Shown here: positions 6,778 through 14,170 of the stretch, piece after piece | How positions within the stretch are numbered: the stretch's first letter is position 1 | How the letters are laid out: each line of letters opens with the position of its first letter | IMG/VR virus record: IMGVR_UViG_3300028563_000004 | Location: 1 to 37,119 of that record | DNA: 37,119 nucleotides | Reading direction: 5' to 3' (one strand) | DNA from: a virus | Position numbers and translations under genes: made by a program | Notes under the pieces: generated by a model | The model's input: only the letters and a program-made list of their open reading frames with translations | The model's database searches: none | Told to the model about the DNA's origin: nothing

Positions 6778-7362
6778 TTATTTCCTACTCTTCTCTATAT
6801 AAGTCTTAACTACTGAGAACAATTCAGATTTCACGTAGGAGAGGTTTTTTATTTTATAATGGCTCAATATATTAGCAGCTATTTCTTTTGCGTTAGAACA
6901 TGAATCTAGGAGCTTTTCAAGGTATTCTAACTGATCATCAGTGATAAATACTTCTCTCTCTGATTGCCCATCATCATCTTCCTCAGCAGTAATAGCACAT
7001 AGTGATAGTAATGCTTGTTTCTTCATATAGGTATCAGCAGATCCCTTGCCTTGGTTGCCTGGCTTTTCGCTTTCAACTATCCTACAGTCCTCTATATACT
7101 GACCTGTTGGTGCATGTGTTAATCTGGTATACATATACTCAATGCCAGTATCATGAGGTCTCTTAAAGTGAGTAACCCATATACCTTGGTCTTTCAATGC
7201 GCCCTTGACTGCTTTGTAGATAGAGCCAAGCTTGGCATATTTATATTTCTGGAAGCTGTTGTCTCCATCAAGGCCAGTAGCGGTAAAGGTAGCCTGCATC
7301 ATCCCTGATGCTAATGATCGTATGTCTTCTGACATTGCGGGGGAGTTAGAGTTGATTTCCAT
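6778..7362 (-). CDS. erf: ERF-family single-strand annealing protein
   Basis: ERF proteins bind and anneal single-stranded DNA in phage recombination, for example to circularise or concatemerise genomes. In 194 residues the family features are visible: the KYKYAKLGSIYKAVKGAL motif (39-56), a GLxVTH-like strand after it, and the signature around 107-132 (GSADTYMKKQALLSLCAITAEEDDDG). Residues 140-194 form a separate small helical domain (DDQLEYLEKLL onward). Ribosome binding site AGGAAT; the stop of the upstream gene lies 2 nt before the start. A second ERF-like gene lies on the opposite strand at 9687. Confidence 0.9.
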   Translation of the reverse strand: MEINSNSPAMSEDIRSLASGMMQATFTATGLDGDNSFQKYKYAKLGSIYKAVKGALKDQGIWVTHFKRPHDTGIEYMYTRLTHAPTGQYIEDCRIVESEKPGNQGKGSADTYMKKQALLSLCAITAEEDDDGQSEREVFITDDQLEYLEKLLDSCSNAKEIAANILSHYKIKNLSYVKSELFSVVKTYIEKSRK

Positions 7363-7363
7363 A

Positions 7364-7771
7364 TTATTCCTGACTTAAAGATATTCGATATTCTGCTAGT
7401 TTTTTCTTAAATGAGTTCACAAAAGGTATAATATATTGAACGAATTTAAGCCTCATCTCAATTTTGCATTCAATCAAAGGTTTTTTAAAAGTAACTTTAT
7501 TATTTTCTTCAGAAATTATAAAAAGACGATATTTATTAACACACGGTTCCCAAGAAAGAGACCAAAAAATTCCAGTAGGTTCTAAATTAGCAGAAAATAT
7601 ATTTTCTGTGAGTACATATTTTTTATAAGGAAAATTAGTTTTTAAATTAATTAAAGTTTTTTCTAAAATTCTTATTGACTCATTGGATGTATTTAAAAAT
7701 TCTGAAAGATTAGAAGCTTCATTTTCAAACTCTTTCATTATATCCATGAAAGATTCATTATTATTTTCCAC
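7364..7771 (-). CDS. Hypothetical protein, GTG start
   Basis: 135 residues, starting at a GTG that follows a GGGGG ribosome binding site. The N-terminal 45 residues look like a coiled coil; the middle is strand-rich (FWSLSWEPCVNKYRLFII) and the end is helical and basic. It is immediately upstream of, and nearly overlaps, the ERF gene, so it may assist recombination. Its start region (GGGGAAATGTGG) is shared with the gene starting at 8311, a sign of duplication. Confidence 0.65.
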   Translation of the reverse strand: MENNNESFMDIMKEFENEASNLSEFLNTSNESIRILEKTLINLKTNFPYKKYVLTENIFSANLEPTGIFWSLSWEPCVNKYRLFIISEENNKVTFKKPLIECKIEMRLKFVQYIIPFVNSFKKKLAEYRISLSQE

Positions 7772-7800
7772 ATTTCCCCCTAAATTTATGTTCCATTATT

Positions 7801-7884
7801 TTAGTCTTTCACACTAAGATTATTATTCGATTCCCACTTCTCAATAAAAAATCTCATTTTATTAGCTACAATTGGTTGAGTCAT
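7801..7884 (-). pseudogene. Truncated duplicate of the small HTH protein gene (27 codons)
   Basis: The frame from the ATG at 7884 ends in FFIEKWESNNNLSVKD followed by TAA. The HTH protein at 8327-8542 ends in IFVDEWEAKKQNLSVKD, so the last 16 or so residues are homologous, and the DNA that follows (to the next GGGGAAATGTGG start) is also shared. No ribosome binding site is evident and the DNA-binding part is missing, so this is best read as a duplication remnant. Confidence 0.6.
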
Positions 7885-8311
7885 TAGTTAAACTTTTTTT
7901 TAAATTTTTATCATATTCTTCTGTATCTTTTTTAATTAACACATCTATATAATACCAAACTAATGATTCTAAAAGACTCTCAATCATCTCAGAATCATTC
8001 TTGCATTTACTCAATTGTTCAATTCTCCACTCCATTCTCTTTCGTGATTGTTCTATAATACGGCATGGAAGAGCATGAAAGTTTTTCTCATAACTTCTTA
8101 TTACATCATTGATTATTAATACTATTCTTTCTTGCAATCTTTCCTGATCATATTGTTCTTCGTCTCGTTGTTCTCTTATTTTGTCTTTCTCCAGGTATCT
8201 TTCTCGAATGGCATTTGTTCTTTGATTTGATCTATATATCAAAACTTTCATTGTTAAAATGAAAGCAAACAAAATCATATTAATGAATGCTATTATTGTT
8301 AATAATTCCAC
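7862..8311 (-). CDS. Membrane-anchored coiled-coil protein
   Basis: 149 residues from a GTG with a GGGG site. Residues 3-27 are a hydrophobic segment (LLTIIAFINMILFAFILTMKV) and residues 28-75 are highly charged coiled coil (RERYLEKDKIREQRDEEQYD). The remainder is helical. Topology resembles an inner-membrane spanin or a membrane tether for replication; no family is recognised. Its 3' end overlaps the truncated HTH duplicate by 23 bp. Confidence 0.6.
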   Translation of the reverse strand: MELLTIIAFINMILFAFILTMKVLIYRSNQRTNAIRERYLEKDKIREQRDEEQYDQERLQERIVLIINDVIRSYEKNFHALPCRIIEQSRKRMEWRIEQLSKCKNDSEMIESLLESLVWYYIDVLIKKDTEEYDKNLKKSLTNDSTNCS

Positions 8312-8326
8312 ATTTCCCCTTAAAGT

Positions 8327-8542
8327 TTAGTCTTTCACACTCAAGTTTTGTTTTTTAGCTTCCCATTCATCCACGAATATCTTTAATTTCTTCAAAGTTC
8401 TCATGATGCATTTATCTGGAAAACGTCTCATCCTTATCAAAGAACTATGAGTAATACCCAGAGAACGTGATAATTCTAATCCTGATATAAGTTCTTTTTC
8501 ACAAATCTCATTAATTTTTTTAAAATAATCTTCGGCGGTCAT
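8327..8542 (-). CDS. Small helix-turn-helix DNA-binding protein (Cro-like)
   Basis: 71 residues; the core LELSRSLGITHSSLIRMRRF (22-41) fits a phage-type helix-turn-helix, with a helical C-terminus. Such small proteins act as Cro-like or CI-like repressors. It starts by a TAATG overlap with the first gene of the leftward early operon, close to the symmetrical promoter/operator at 8946-8984, which is its most likely target. It could also act elsewhere on the genome. Confidence 0.75.
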   Translation of the reverse strand: MTAEDYFKKINEICEKELISGLELSRSLGITHSSLIRMRRFPDKCIMRTLKKLKIFVDEWEAKKQNLSVKD

Positions 8543-8901
8543 TATATTCCTTTAATAACTTTATTTAATACCATTTCATTCAATTCTTTATTATCACCAA
8601 TAACTTCAATTTTGTTGGTTGGTTCATTAATTTTTGTCAATGTTATTTCACTTTGTTTTTGTTTGTTATAGACAAGAACCAACTCAGAAAGAGTGCGTCT
8701 CGTAAGTTCTTCTAATAAATATTCAATTTTTTCATCTGATGTCTTTCTAATCTCTATTTTTCTTAAAATACCCCATGGCTTGTTTATAAAATCATAGAAT
8801 TCTTCAAGTATAAGATCTGGTAAATTATTATGACGCTCTACTTCATTAGCTACACATTGCAACAATGTATCTTCATTGTGAAGCATTTCTTTATTTTTCA
8901 T
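8542..8901 (-). CDS. Hypothetical protein, first gene of leftward early operon
   Basis: Read from the ATG at 8901, which has AAGGG at 5-nt spacing; the frame is open to 8973 but that would start inside the promoter -35 box. The 119-residue product is acidic and helical, with no recognised motif. It is the promoter-proximal gene of the leftward transcript and is coupled to the HTH gene by a 1-nt overlap, so a regulatory role is possible. Confidence 0.7.
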   Translation of the reverse strand: MKNKEMLHNEDTLLQCVANEVERHNNLPDLILEEFYDFINKPWGILRKIEIRKTSDEKIEYLLEELTRRTLSELVLVYNKQKQSEITLTKINEPTNKIEVIGDNKELNEMVLNKVIKGI

Positions 8902-8945
8902 GTTTTCCCTTGTCTCATACATTAGAATATCTATATATATATATG

Positions 8946-8973
8946 AGTATACACTATTGACTTCATATGTCAA
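8946..8973 (-). promoter_or_regulatory. Leftward early promoter
   Basis: On the minus strand TTGACA (8973-8968), a 16-nt spacer and TATACT (8951-8946): a near-consensus sigma70-type promoter 45 bp upstream of the ATG at 8901. Confidence 0.8.
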
Positions 8974-8984
8974 CTATATATACT
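8957..8984 (+). promoter_or_regulatory. Rightward early promoter, mirror image of the leftward one
   Basis: On the plus strand TTGACT (8957-8962), a 16-nt spacer and TATACT (8979-8984). It shares its -35 region with the leftward promoter: TTGAC-N7-GTCAA at 8957-8973 is a dyad centred on 8965, and the two -10 boxes are placed symmetrically about the same centre. Expression to the right (9039 onward) and left is thus driven from one symmetrical element. Confidence 0.75.
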
Positions 8985-9038
8985 TATATATATATAGATA
9001 GTTAAGCCGTCGACAGATTGTAGACAACTGAGGTAGAC

Positions 9039-9311
9039 ATGAAAGAAATAAGCATAAAAAGTTTAGCTGCACAGATGCAGAAGTTAATTGATATTCGCAT
9101 GGAACATTTCATGGGTCATTATGAATCTATGAAAACTATCAATAAACAGATTGAAGAATTAGAACTTAAAATGGCAGCTATTGTCATAGAACTGGAACCA
9201 GTTGAATCTTTGATATACAATCAGAATCCACAGCTACAAAAAGTATTTGAGTCATTGAAGCGTATATATGTACAAAAGGAAGAGAATGAACCTAATAGAG
9301 AAACTAACTAA
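9039..9311 (+). CDS. Small coiled-coil protein
   Basis: 90 residues, GAGGT site 5 nt before the ATG. Residues 10-60 are a likely coiled coil (MKTINKQIEELELKMAAIVI). No family is recognised. First gene of the rightward early operon, overlapping the next gene by 26 bp. Confidence 0.7.
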   Translation: MKEISIKSLAAQMQKLIDIRMEHFMGHYESMKTINKQIEELELKMAAIVIELEPVESLIYNQNPQLQKVFESLKRIYVQKEENEPNRETN

Positions 9312-9630
9312 TGAACTAGATGTTGAAATTAATCGTGTATGGGAAGAATATATAGGTCTTCATAATGAATTAGATTCGCATCGTGGTAAACCAATATCAG
9401 ATACTAATCTACCTGAAGTAAGTAGAATTCTGGGAGAAATACAAGAAACATTTGCAATATTATATCCAGCATATAATTTCATAGCAACAAGGCACCAATA
9501 TGTTACTAACGCAGTCACCGGATACAACGATTTTATCGAAACACTTAAAAAAGGCGGCGCAACAGAACATAAGCCAGAACCAACAATCATCATCCCAGGT
9601 GGAGATGGTAGAGTGTCCAACCTGTCGTGA
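9286..9630 (+). CDS. Hypothetical protein of rightward early operon
   Basis: 114 residues from the ATG at 9286, which follows AAGGAAGAGA; an upstream in-frame ATG at 9268 lacks a site. Helical, with a Pro-rich end. No recognised family. Its 3' end overlaps a 30-codon zinc-ribbon frame. Confidence 0.65.
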   Translation: MNLIEKLTNELDVEINRVWEEYIGLHNELDSHRGKPISDTNLPEVSRILGEIQETFAILYPAYNFIATRHQYVTNAVTGYNDFIETLKKGGATEHKPEPTIIIPGGDGRVSNLS

Positions 9631-9697
9631 AATCACACGATATCAATGGCAAACAACATGTTACCTCTGTTATAGAAAGTATTACGATGGAAGATAA
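9605..9697 (+). CDS. 30-residue zinc-ribbon mini-protein
   Basis: ATG at 9605 follows AGGTGGAG, a good Shine-Dalgarno match although close to the start. The 30 residues hold two Cys pairs, CPTC and CYLC, separated by 11 residues, as in a complete zinc ribbon, with aromatic and basic residues between and after them. It overlaps the upstream gene by 26 bp and the ERF-like gene by 11 bp. Coding is supported by the metal-site pattern and by the way the ERF-like start falls inside its last codons. Confidence 0.5.
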   Translation: MVECPTCREITRYQWQTTCYLCYRKYYDGR

Positions 9698-10382
9698 AAT
9701 AGTTACTTCAAGTTCTAACATCTATCGTTCAGAACAAATCAATGAGATTATGGGAGCTCTCAGTAAAGCACAGGGTTCATATAAGAAGCTTGTTGCAAAC
9801 CAGGATGCCCCAGGATGCAAGTTTGCTAACCTTGAAGCAATATTAGATGCGGTGAGAGAATCGTTGTCTAGTAATGGGATAGGGTTCTTCCAGTTTATTG
9901 AGTTATTGGATGAAGGTTCGGGTGCTGCATTGCTCAAGACAACACTTGGTCATGCATCAGGTCAATACATATCATCCTGTACCAGGGTTATGGCTGGTAA
10001 GACTGACAAACAAACAGGTAGAATCTATGAAGTTCATAAACGCTTACATGCGTTGATGTTATTGGGTATAGCTCCATCAAGCAATGATCCTATTGCCTTT
10101 GATGATGATGGTGAAATGATGGCAGAACAACATCTTATATCAGATATACGCAAGCCAAATGCACCTGATAAAAAGGAACTTGATTTCAATGATGTAATCA
10201 ATAAACATCAGTATGAAGAGCTTCTGATAGAGTTGAGTGGATTTGAGAAGCTTGCTAAGAATATTATGGAAACATATGGCATTGGTACACTTGCAGATCT
10301 TCCTGCATCAGAGTATCATACAGCACGTGCTAAGATATTAAAGATTAAGAGAGCTGAAGAAGAGTACGCTCGAAGAAAATAA
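9687..10382 (+). CDS. Second ERF-family-like single-strand annealing protein
   Basis: 231 residues from the ATG at 9687; a GTG at 9627 overlaps the upstream stop but has no ribosome binding site. ERF features: ALSKAQGSYKKL and CKFANLEAILDAV (the Y-x-LexI motif), a GIGFFQ strand, the GHASGQYISS turn, then RLHALMLLGIAPSSNDPIAFDDDGE, matching the alpha-helix and acidic end of ERF. The C-terminal domain (HQYEELLIELSG to the end) parallels the C-terminal domain of the ERF protein at 6778-7362. The conserved DTY signature is altered to EVHKRLHAL. Two ERF-type proteins on diverging transcripts are unusual. Confidence 0.75.
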   Translation: MEDKIVTSSSNIYRSEQINEIMGALSKAQGSYKKLVANQDAPGCKFANLEAILDAVRESLSSNGIGFFQFIELLDEGSGAALLKTTLGHASGQYISSCTRVMAGKTDKQTGRIYEVHKRLHALMLLGIAPSSNDPIAFDDDGEMMAEQHLISDIRKPNAPDKKELDFNDVINKHQYEELLIELSGFEKLAKNIMETYGIGTLADLPASEYHTARAKILKIKRAEEEYARRK

Positions 10383-10468
10383 CGGTGTTAGATGGAGTCA
10401 CTTTCATCTTTTTACAAGCACTGTAGTTGTAGGAGGTCAATTTAAACTCCTTTCCTTCTATAACAAAC

Positions 10469-10500
10469 TCCCATGAAGTGCGTGGTTAGGCTTCATGGGA
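10469..10500. terminator. Hairpin between converging transcripts (terminator candidate)
   Basis: Perfect 10-bp stem TCCCATGAAG / CTTCATGGGA with a 12-nt loop, followed on the plus strand by the T-rich TGTTTATTGTT. It lies between the end of the rightward operon (10382) and the end of the late minus operon (10640), so it could stop both. The T-tract is imperfect. Confidence 0.5.
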
Positions 10501-10552
10501 TGTTTATTGTTAAAATAGATAGGGATAGCAACAAGGTGCAATAAATAGCTTG

Positions 10553-10592
10553 TTTAGTCAAGGTCCCACAGCTTGACTAAAGCAATGGGACC
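10553..10592. ncRNA. Structured element with two competing stems (pseudoknot-like)
   Basis: Stem 1 is TTTAGTCAAG (10553-10562) with CTTGACTAAA (10572-10581), 10 perfect pairs. Its loop contains GTCCCA (10563-10568), which is complementary to TGGGAC (10586-10591) just downstream. The order is that of an H-type pseudoknot, though the linkers (0, 3 and 4 nt) are short, so the two stems may be alternatives. The rest of 10383-10639 holds no gene with a ribosome binding site. Function and transcribed strand are unknown. Confidence 0.45.
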
Positions 10593-10639
10593 ACATTAAG
10601 TAGGAGAAAAATAAAGGAAGAGTAAAGAATGAAGTAGTT

Positions 10640-10945
10640 CTATTCTATAGTACCTAATGAATCAGCATCTAGTCTAGCTTTGCATTTATAATTAGGCTGA
10701 CTGAATACCAATTGCGCATACTCATCTTTATCTGTAGGGATCATTCTAATGCCAGCAGCTGCTAACTTAGGATCCCATTCTTGTTTAAAGCGCCTAAAGC
10801 ATTGATCATATTTATGAACAAGTGATCCTTGTAATCTACGCTTCATATCTTCTTCGAATACCTCTTGATGAATCTCATGCATGATTACTTGTTTTTGTGT
10901 ATCAGAGAGTGTAAATAAATGTTCATCGTTAACTGATATTTTCAT
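10640..10945 (-). CDS. Conserved-looking phage protein downstream of fibre genes
   Basis: 101 residues, soluble and helical, AAGGAT site. I believe similar short proteins, with wording like VNDEHLFTLSDTQKQVI and QEWDPKLAAAGI, occur beside tail-fibre genes in other phages, but no function is known to me. It is the last gene of the late minus operon; a fibre assembly chaperone or accessory is a reasonable guess. Confidence 0.65.
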   Translation of the reverse strand: MKISVNDEHLFTLSDTQKQVIMHEIHQEVFEEDMKRRLQGSLVHKYDQCFRRFKQEWDPKLAAAGIRMIPTDKDEYAQLVFSQPNYKCKARLDADSLGTIE

Positions 10946-10960
10946 TTGAATCCTTGTTGA

Positions 10961-13900
10961 TTAAGATGCAACTAATGAGCCACCAAAAGTATTAGGTATA
11001 ATAGGTCCACCTATAGGTCCAAAAGTAGATGTTCCAGGATATGTCACATTACTACCGGTTAAATTATTTGCAATGATGCCTGATTGAATCAATGCTATAT
11101 CGCCAGCATCCATTGCAGCATATATAGAACCTGAGATACACCAGTAACCATTGTAAGTCGTGTCAGTAAGAGAATTATATACAAAGCTTGTTGCATTAAG
11201 TAGTCCAACTAAACGTAAACCACTGGTAGTAGCTATATATAATTTCATTTGAGGTTGAGTAGAACTTGCGGTTCCACACTTCACTGTTGCAGCCACTGTA
11301 AAATTATAAAGTCCCGATATAGGAGCAGTGAAATGTCCCGTAGAAGTATCATAATTGCCATCTAAATCAAAATCAACGGTATCATATACAATTGTTCTAA
11401 TACTATTTGCTGGAGTATAGGTAAAATTATTGGTTAGATAAACTGAAAATGAAGGACCTTCTTCTATTGGTCCAGAACCAATAGTACCCAACTGACCATT
11501 GGAATCAACAAATACGGGAATACCGTCTCCTGCACCCGGAGTTATACCACGAATACCTTGGATGAATGTCTTATTAATTCCTCCAGCACCTGTTGAAGTT
11601 GTATTACCAATGCGCAATACATTTGCTTCAAGTGCGGTTCCAGTAATTGAATTACCTATGATAATATTATTAGATTCACTACTGGTATAATTATTACCAG
11701 CCGCAGAACCAAGAATAATGTTATTTGATCCTGTTGTTAATAAACTTCCAGAACTTCTACCAACAATAGTATTAGTTGTACCACCGGTTATAGATTCTCC
11801 AGCATCTCCTCCAACAAGTGTATTACTTGAGCCTGTTGTAATAAGTCTGCCTGTTTCAGATCCAACTATAGTATTGCTAAACCCTGTAGTAAGTGCTGTA
11901 CCGCATAGATAACCAAGTATAGTATTGAATGTTCCAGTTGCAGCTAATCTACCACTATCAGCACCAATAATAGTACTATTATGAACATCTGTTACTGCAA
12001 GTTCTAATGTATCTCCAGAACCAACAAATGCTACAGTAGAACCACAACCAAGTGCAGCCTGATCAGCTATGATATTCACAACACCCATTACTGGAATAGC
12101 AGTACCACTATCACCATCTATTTCTTCTATACCACCACCACCCCCAGCAAGTGATATAGTAAGTGTATTTGTTCCTGGAGTACCAACAACATTCACACCA
12201 ACACCATCGCCAACAATATTAAGATTATGAACACCATCTGCAGGAACTGCACCACCACTGTTACCAGTAGCTGTAGCAATAATTCCTGTACCAATAGTTC
12301 CTAACTGGCCGCTGGAATCAATATACACAGGAATACCATTACCACCTGTAGGGCTTATGCCACGTATACCGGCAATGAAAGACTTAGTAAGTTGTCCTGC
12401 GCCACCACCAGTAGCTGACCCAATACGTAATACGTTAGTTTCAGCAGCAGTACCGGCAACTGTTGTACCAATAAGTATATTATTGCTTTCAGCAGAAACA
12501 TAAGCACTTCCTGATCCTGCTCCAACAATTACATTATTACCACCAGTTGTAAGAGCATTTAAAGAGCTTCTTCCTATAACAGTATTAGCTCCGCCAGTAG
12601 TTATAAGTGCGCCAGATGTAGCTCCAAGAATAGTATTATTGTTTCCCGTAGTTAAAGCTGCTAAAGAACCTTGGCCTAATACTGTATTATGATTTCCTGT
12701 AGCGGCTAATCTGCCGCTATCAGCACCAATAATAGTATTGTCATTAGTATCAGTAACACTAAATACTATATCGTTGGCAGCAGGTGTTCCTGCAACAAAA
12801 GATACAGTTGAACCACTTCCAAGTGCTGCATTATCTGCATCAAGGTTAATAAGTCCTGCTATTGGAGTGGCAGTACCGCTATCACCATCTATCGTAAGAA
12901 CTCCAGATCCACCACCAACAACTGAAGCAGTTAATGTATGAGTACCAGGATTACCCACGATCGTAATACTGGTTCCATCACCTACTATATTTATATTGCC
13001 AGCTGTTGGTGATACAGCGCCACCACTATTTCCTGTTAATGTTGATACTAAACTTGTTCCACCAGAACCGACAGTACCAAGTTGGCCATTAGAATCTACA
13101 TAAACAGGAATGCCGTCGCCTCCTACAGGAGTAATGCCACGAATACCATGAATAAATGACTGATTAAGATCACCAGTTCCTGACCCAGTTGCATCTCCGA
13201 TACGTAATACGTTTGATTCGAGAGCAATACCTGATACTGCATTACCAATAATAATATTATTACTTTCACTTGTGGTGTAAGTATTCATGGTTGTGGTACC
13301 AATAACAATATTATAATTACCCGTCGTTAATTGATGTAAAGATTCTTCACCAATAATGGTATTGCGTGACCCACTCGTAATTGACTGACCAGATTCAGAT
13401 CCAAATACTGTATTAGCAGATCCTGTTAATGTTAAATTACCACTACTAGCACCAACAATAGTATTAGCAAGACCATCAGTAACGTTGAAGGTTATCACAT
13501 TGCCAGCAGCATTGAATGATACCGTAGAGCCTGCTCCAAGTGCTGCTTGATCTGCTATTAAAGCAACTAAGCCACCAATGGGAAAAGCAGCTCCCGTATC
13601 ACCATCTATTTCTTCTATAGCAGCTCCACCACCACCAACCAATGACACGGTTAAAGTATTAGTTCCTGCATTACCAGCAACATTAACACTTGTTCCATCA
13701 CCGACGATATTTATATTGCCAAGATTACCGCTAATAGCACCACCACTATTACCCGTAAGAGTCTGTAGAAAATCATCAGACCCCCCTGTTGAGGTAAGTG
13801 TCAAAGAGTGTGCACCTGCATTACCTACAAATGTTAAACCAGTAACTGCTGAAAGAATATTAATATTGGATGCACCATCGGGGGTAATAGCGCCACCGCT

Positions 13901-14170
13901 TGTTCCCGTTAAGGTATTAAGATCCCCCGATCCACCACCAGCTTGTAGTAGTGTCCATGTAGCCAATGAACCCTTTGAGTCTGAGTCACCTTGAAGTGAC
14001 ACAAGTACCCATACAGATTCATTAGTACTATTGAGCCATAAATCGCCTAAGGAGACGTTTTGTATATCATATTGGTTAGGATCTCTATCCTCAAAATTCC
14101 AGTTAGGTGGCTGATTGGCATTCGTGCCAAGATACGCGGTTCCTTGTTTACCGCCTAATCTATTGCTCAT
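10961..14170 (-). CDS. Large tail fibre/adhesin with solenoid repeats and C1q-like tip
   Basis: 1069 residues. Residues 1-78 match the start of the fibre protein at 19041-20705 (YLGTNAN..., LGDLWLNSTNESVWVLVS, W-T-L-L-Q-A-G-G) and probably anchor the fibre to the virion. Then come Gly/Asn/Thr-rich modules, each with LTGNSGGAV-type strands, a run of 17-residue repeats of the form NTIIGxxSGxLxTTGxx, and a linker ending GIPVYVDSNGQLGTIGSG; three such modules are visible. Residues about 908-1069 read as a C1q/TNF-like domain (FSVYLTNNF, FTAPISGLYNFTV), a trimeric jelly roll often used as a binding tip. Likely role: trimeric receptor-binding fibre. It overlaps the previous fibre gene by ATGA. Confidence 0.85.
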   Translation of the reverse strand: MSNRLGGKQGTAYLGTNANQPPNWNFEDRDPNQYDIQNVSLGDLWLNSTNESVWVLVSLQGDSDSKGSLATWTLLQAGGGSGDLNTLTGTSGGAITPDGASNINILSAVTGLTFVGNAGAHSLTLTSTGGSDDFLQTLTGNSGGAISGNLGNINIVGDGTSVNVAGNAGTNTLTVSLVGGGGAAIEEIDGDTGAAFPIGGLVALIADQAALGAGSTVSFNAAGNVITFNVTDGLANTIVGASSGNLTLTGSANTVFGSESGQSITSGSRNTIIGEESLHQLTTGNYNIVIGTTTMNTYTTSESNNIIIGNAVSGIALESNVLRIGDATGSGTGDLNQSFIHGIRGITPVGGDGIPVYVDSNGQLGTVGSGGTSLVSTLTGNSGGAVSPTAGNINIVGDGTSITIVGNPGTHTLTASVVGGGSGVLTIDGDSGTATPIAGLINLDADNAALGSGSTVSFVAGTPAANDIVFSVTDTNDNTIIGADSGRLAATGNHNTVLGQGSLAALTTGNNNTILGATSGALITTGGANTVIGRSSLNALTTGGNNVIVGAGSGSAYVSAESNNILIGTTVAGTAAETNVLRIGSATGGGAGQLTKSFIAGIRGISPTGGNGIPVYIDSSGQLGTIGTGIIATATGNSGGAVPADGVHNLNIVGDGVGVNVVGTPGTNTLTISLAGGGGGIEEIDGDSGTAIPVMGVVNIIADQAALGCGSTVAFVGSGDTLELAVTDVHNSTIIGADSGRLAATGTFNTILGYLCGTALTTGFSNTIVGSETGRLITTGSSNTLVGGDAGESITGGTTNTIVGRSSGSLLTTGSNNIILGSAAGNNYTSSESNNIIIGNSITGTALEANVLRIGNTTSTGAGGINKTFIQGIRGITPGAGDGIPVFVDSNGQLGTIGSGPIEEGPSFSVYLTNNFTYTPANSIRTIVYDTVDFDLDGNYDTSTGHFTAPISGLYNFTVAATVKCGTASSTQPQMKLYIATTSGLRLVGLLNATSFVYNSLTDTTYNGYWCISGSIYAAMDAGDIALIQSGIIANNLTGSNVTYPGTSTFGPIGGPIIPNTFGGSLVAS
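11650..13470 (-). repeat. Three arrays of 51-bp coding repeats in the C1q-tipped fibre gene
   Basis: Arrays at about 11650-11990, 12480-12760 and 13240-13470 encode tandem 17-residue units (pattern N-T-h-h-G-x2-S-G-x2-h-x-T-G-x2). The whole module, including its linker, is repeated about every 780-860 bp, so the gene grew by duplication of complete modules. Confidence 0.75.

Noticed and set aside
9500-9604. Upstream extension of the zinc-ribbon frame to an ATG at 9500
   Set aside because: It would lie wholly inside the preceding gene and has no ribosome binding site; the ATG at 9605 has one.
11650-13470. Regular 51-bp repeats as a possible CRISPR array
   Set aside because: The repeats are coding, degenerate at the DNA level and contiguous without unique spacers; they encode a beta-solenoid.
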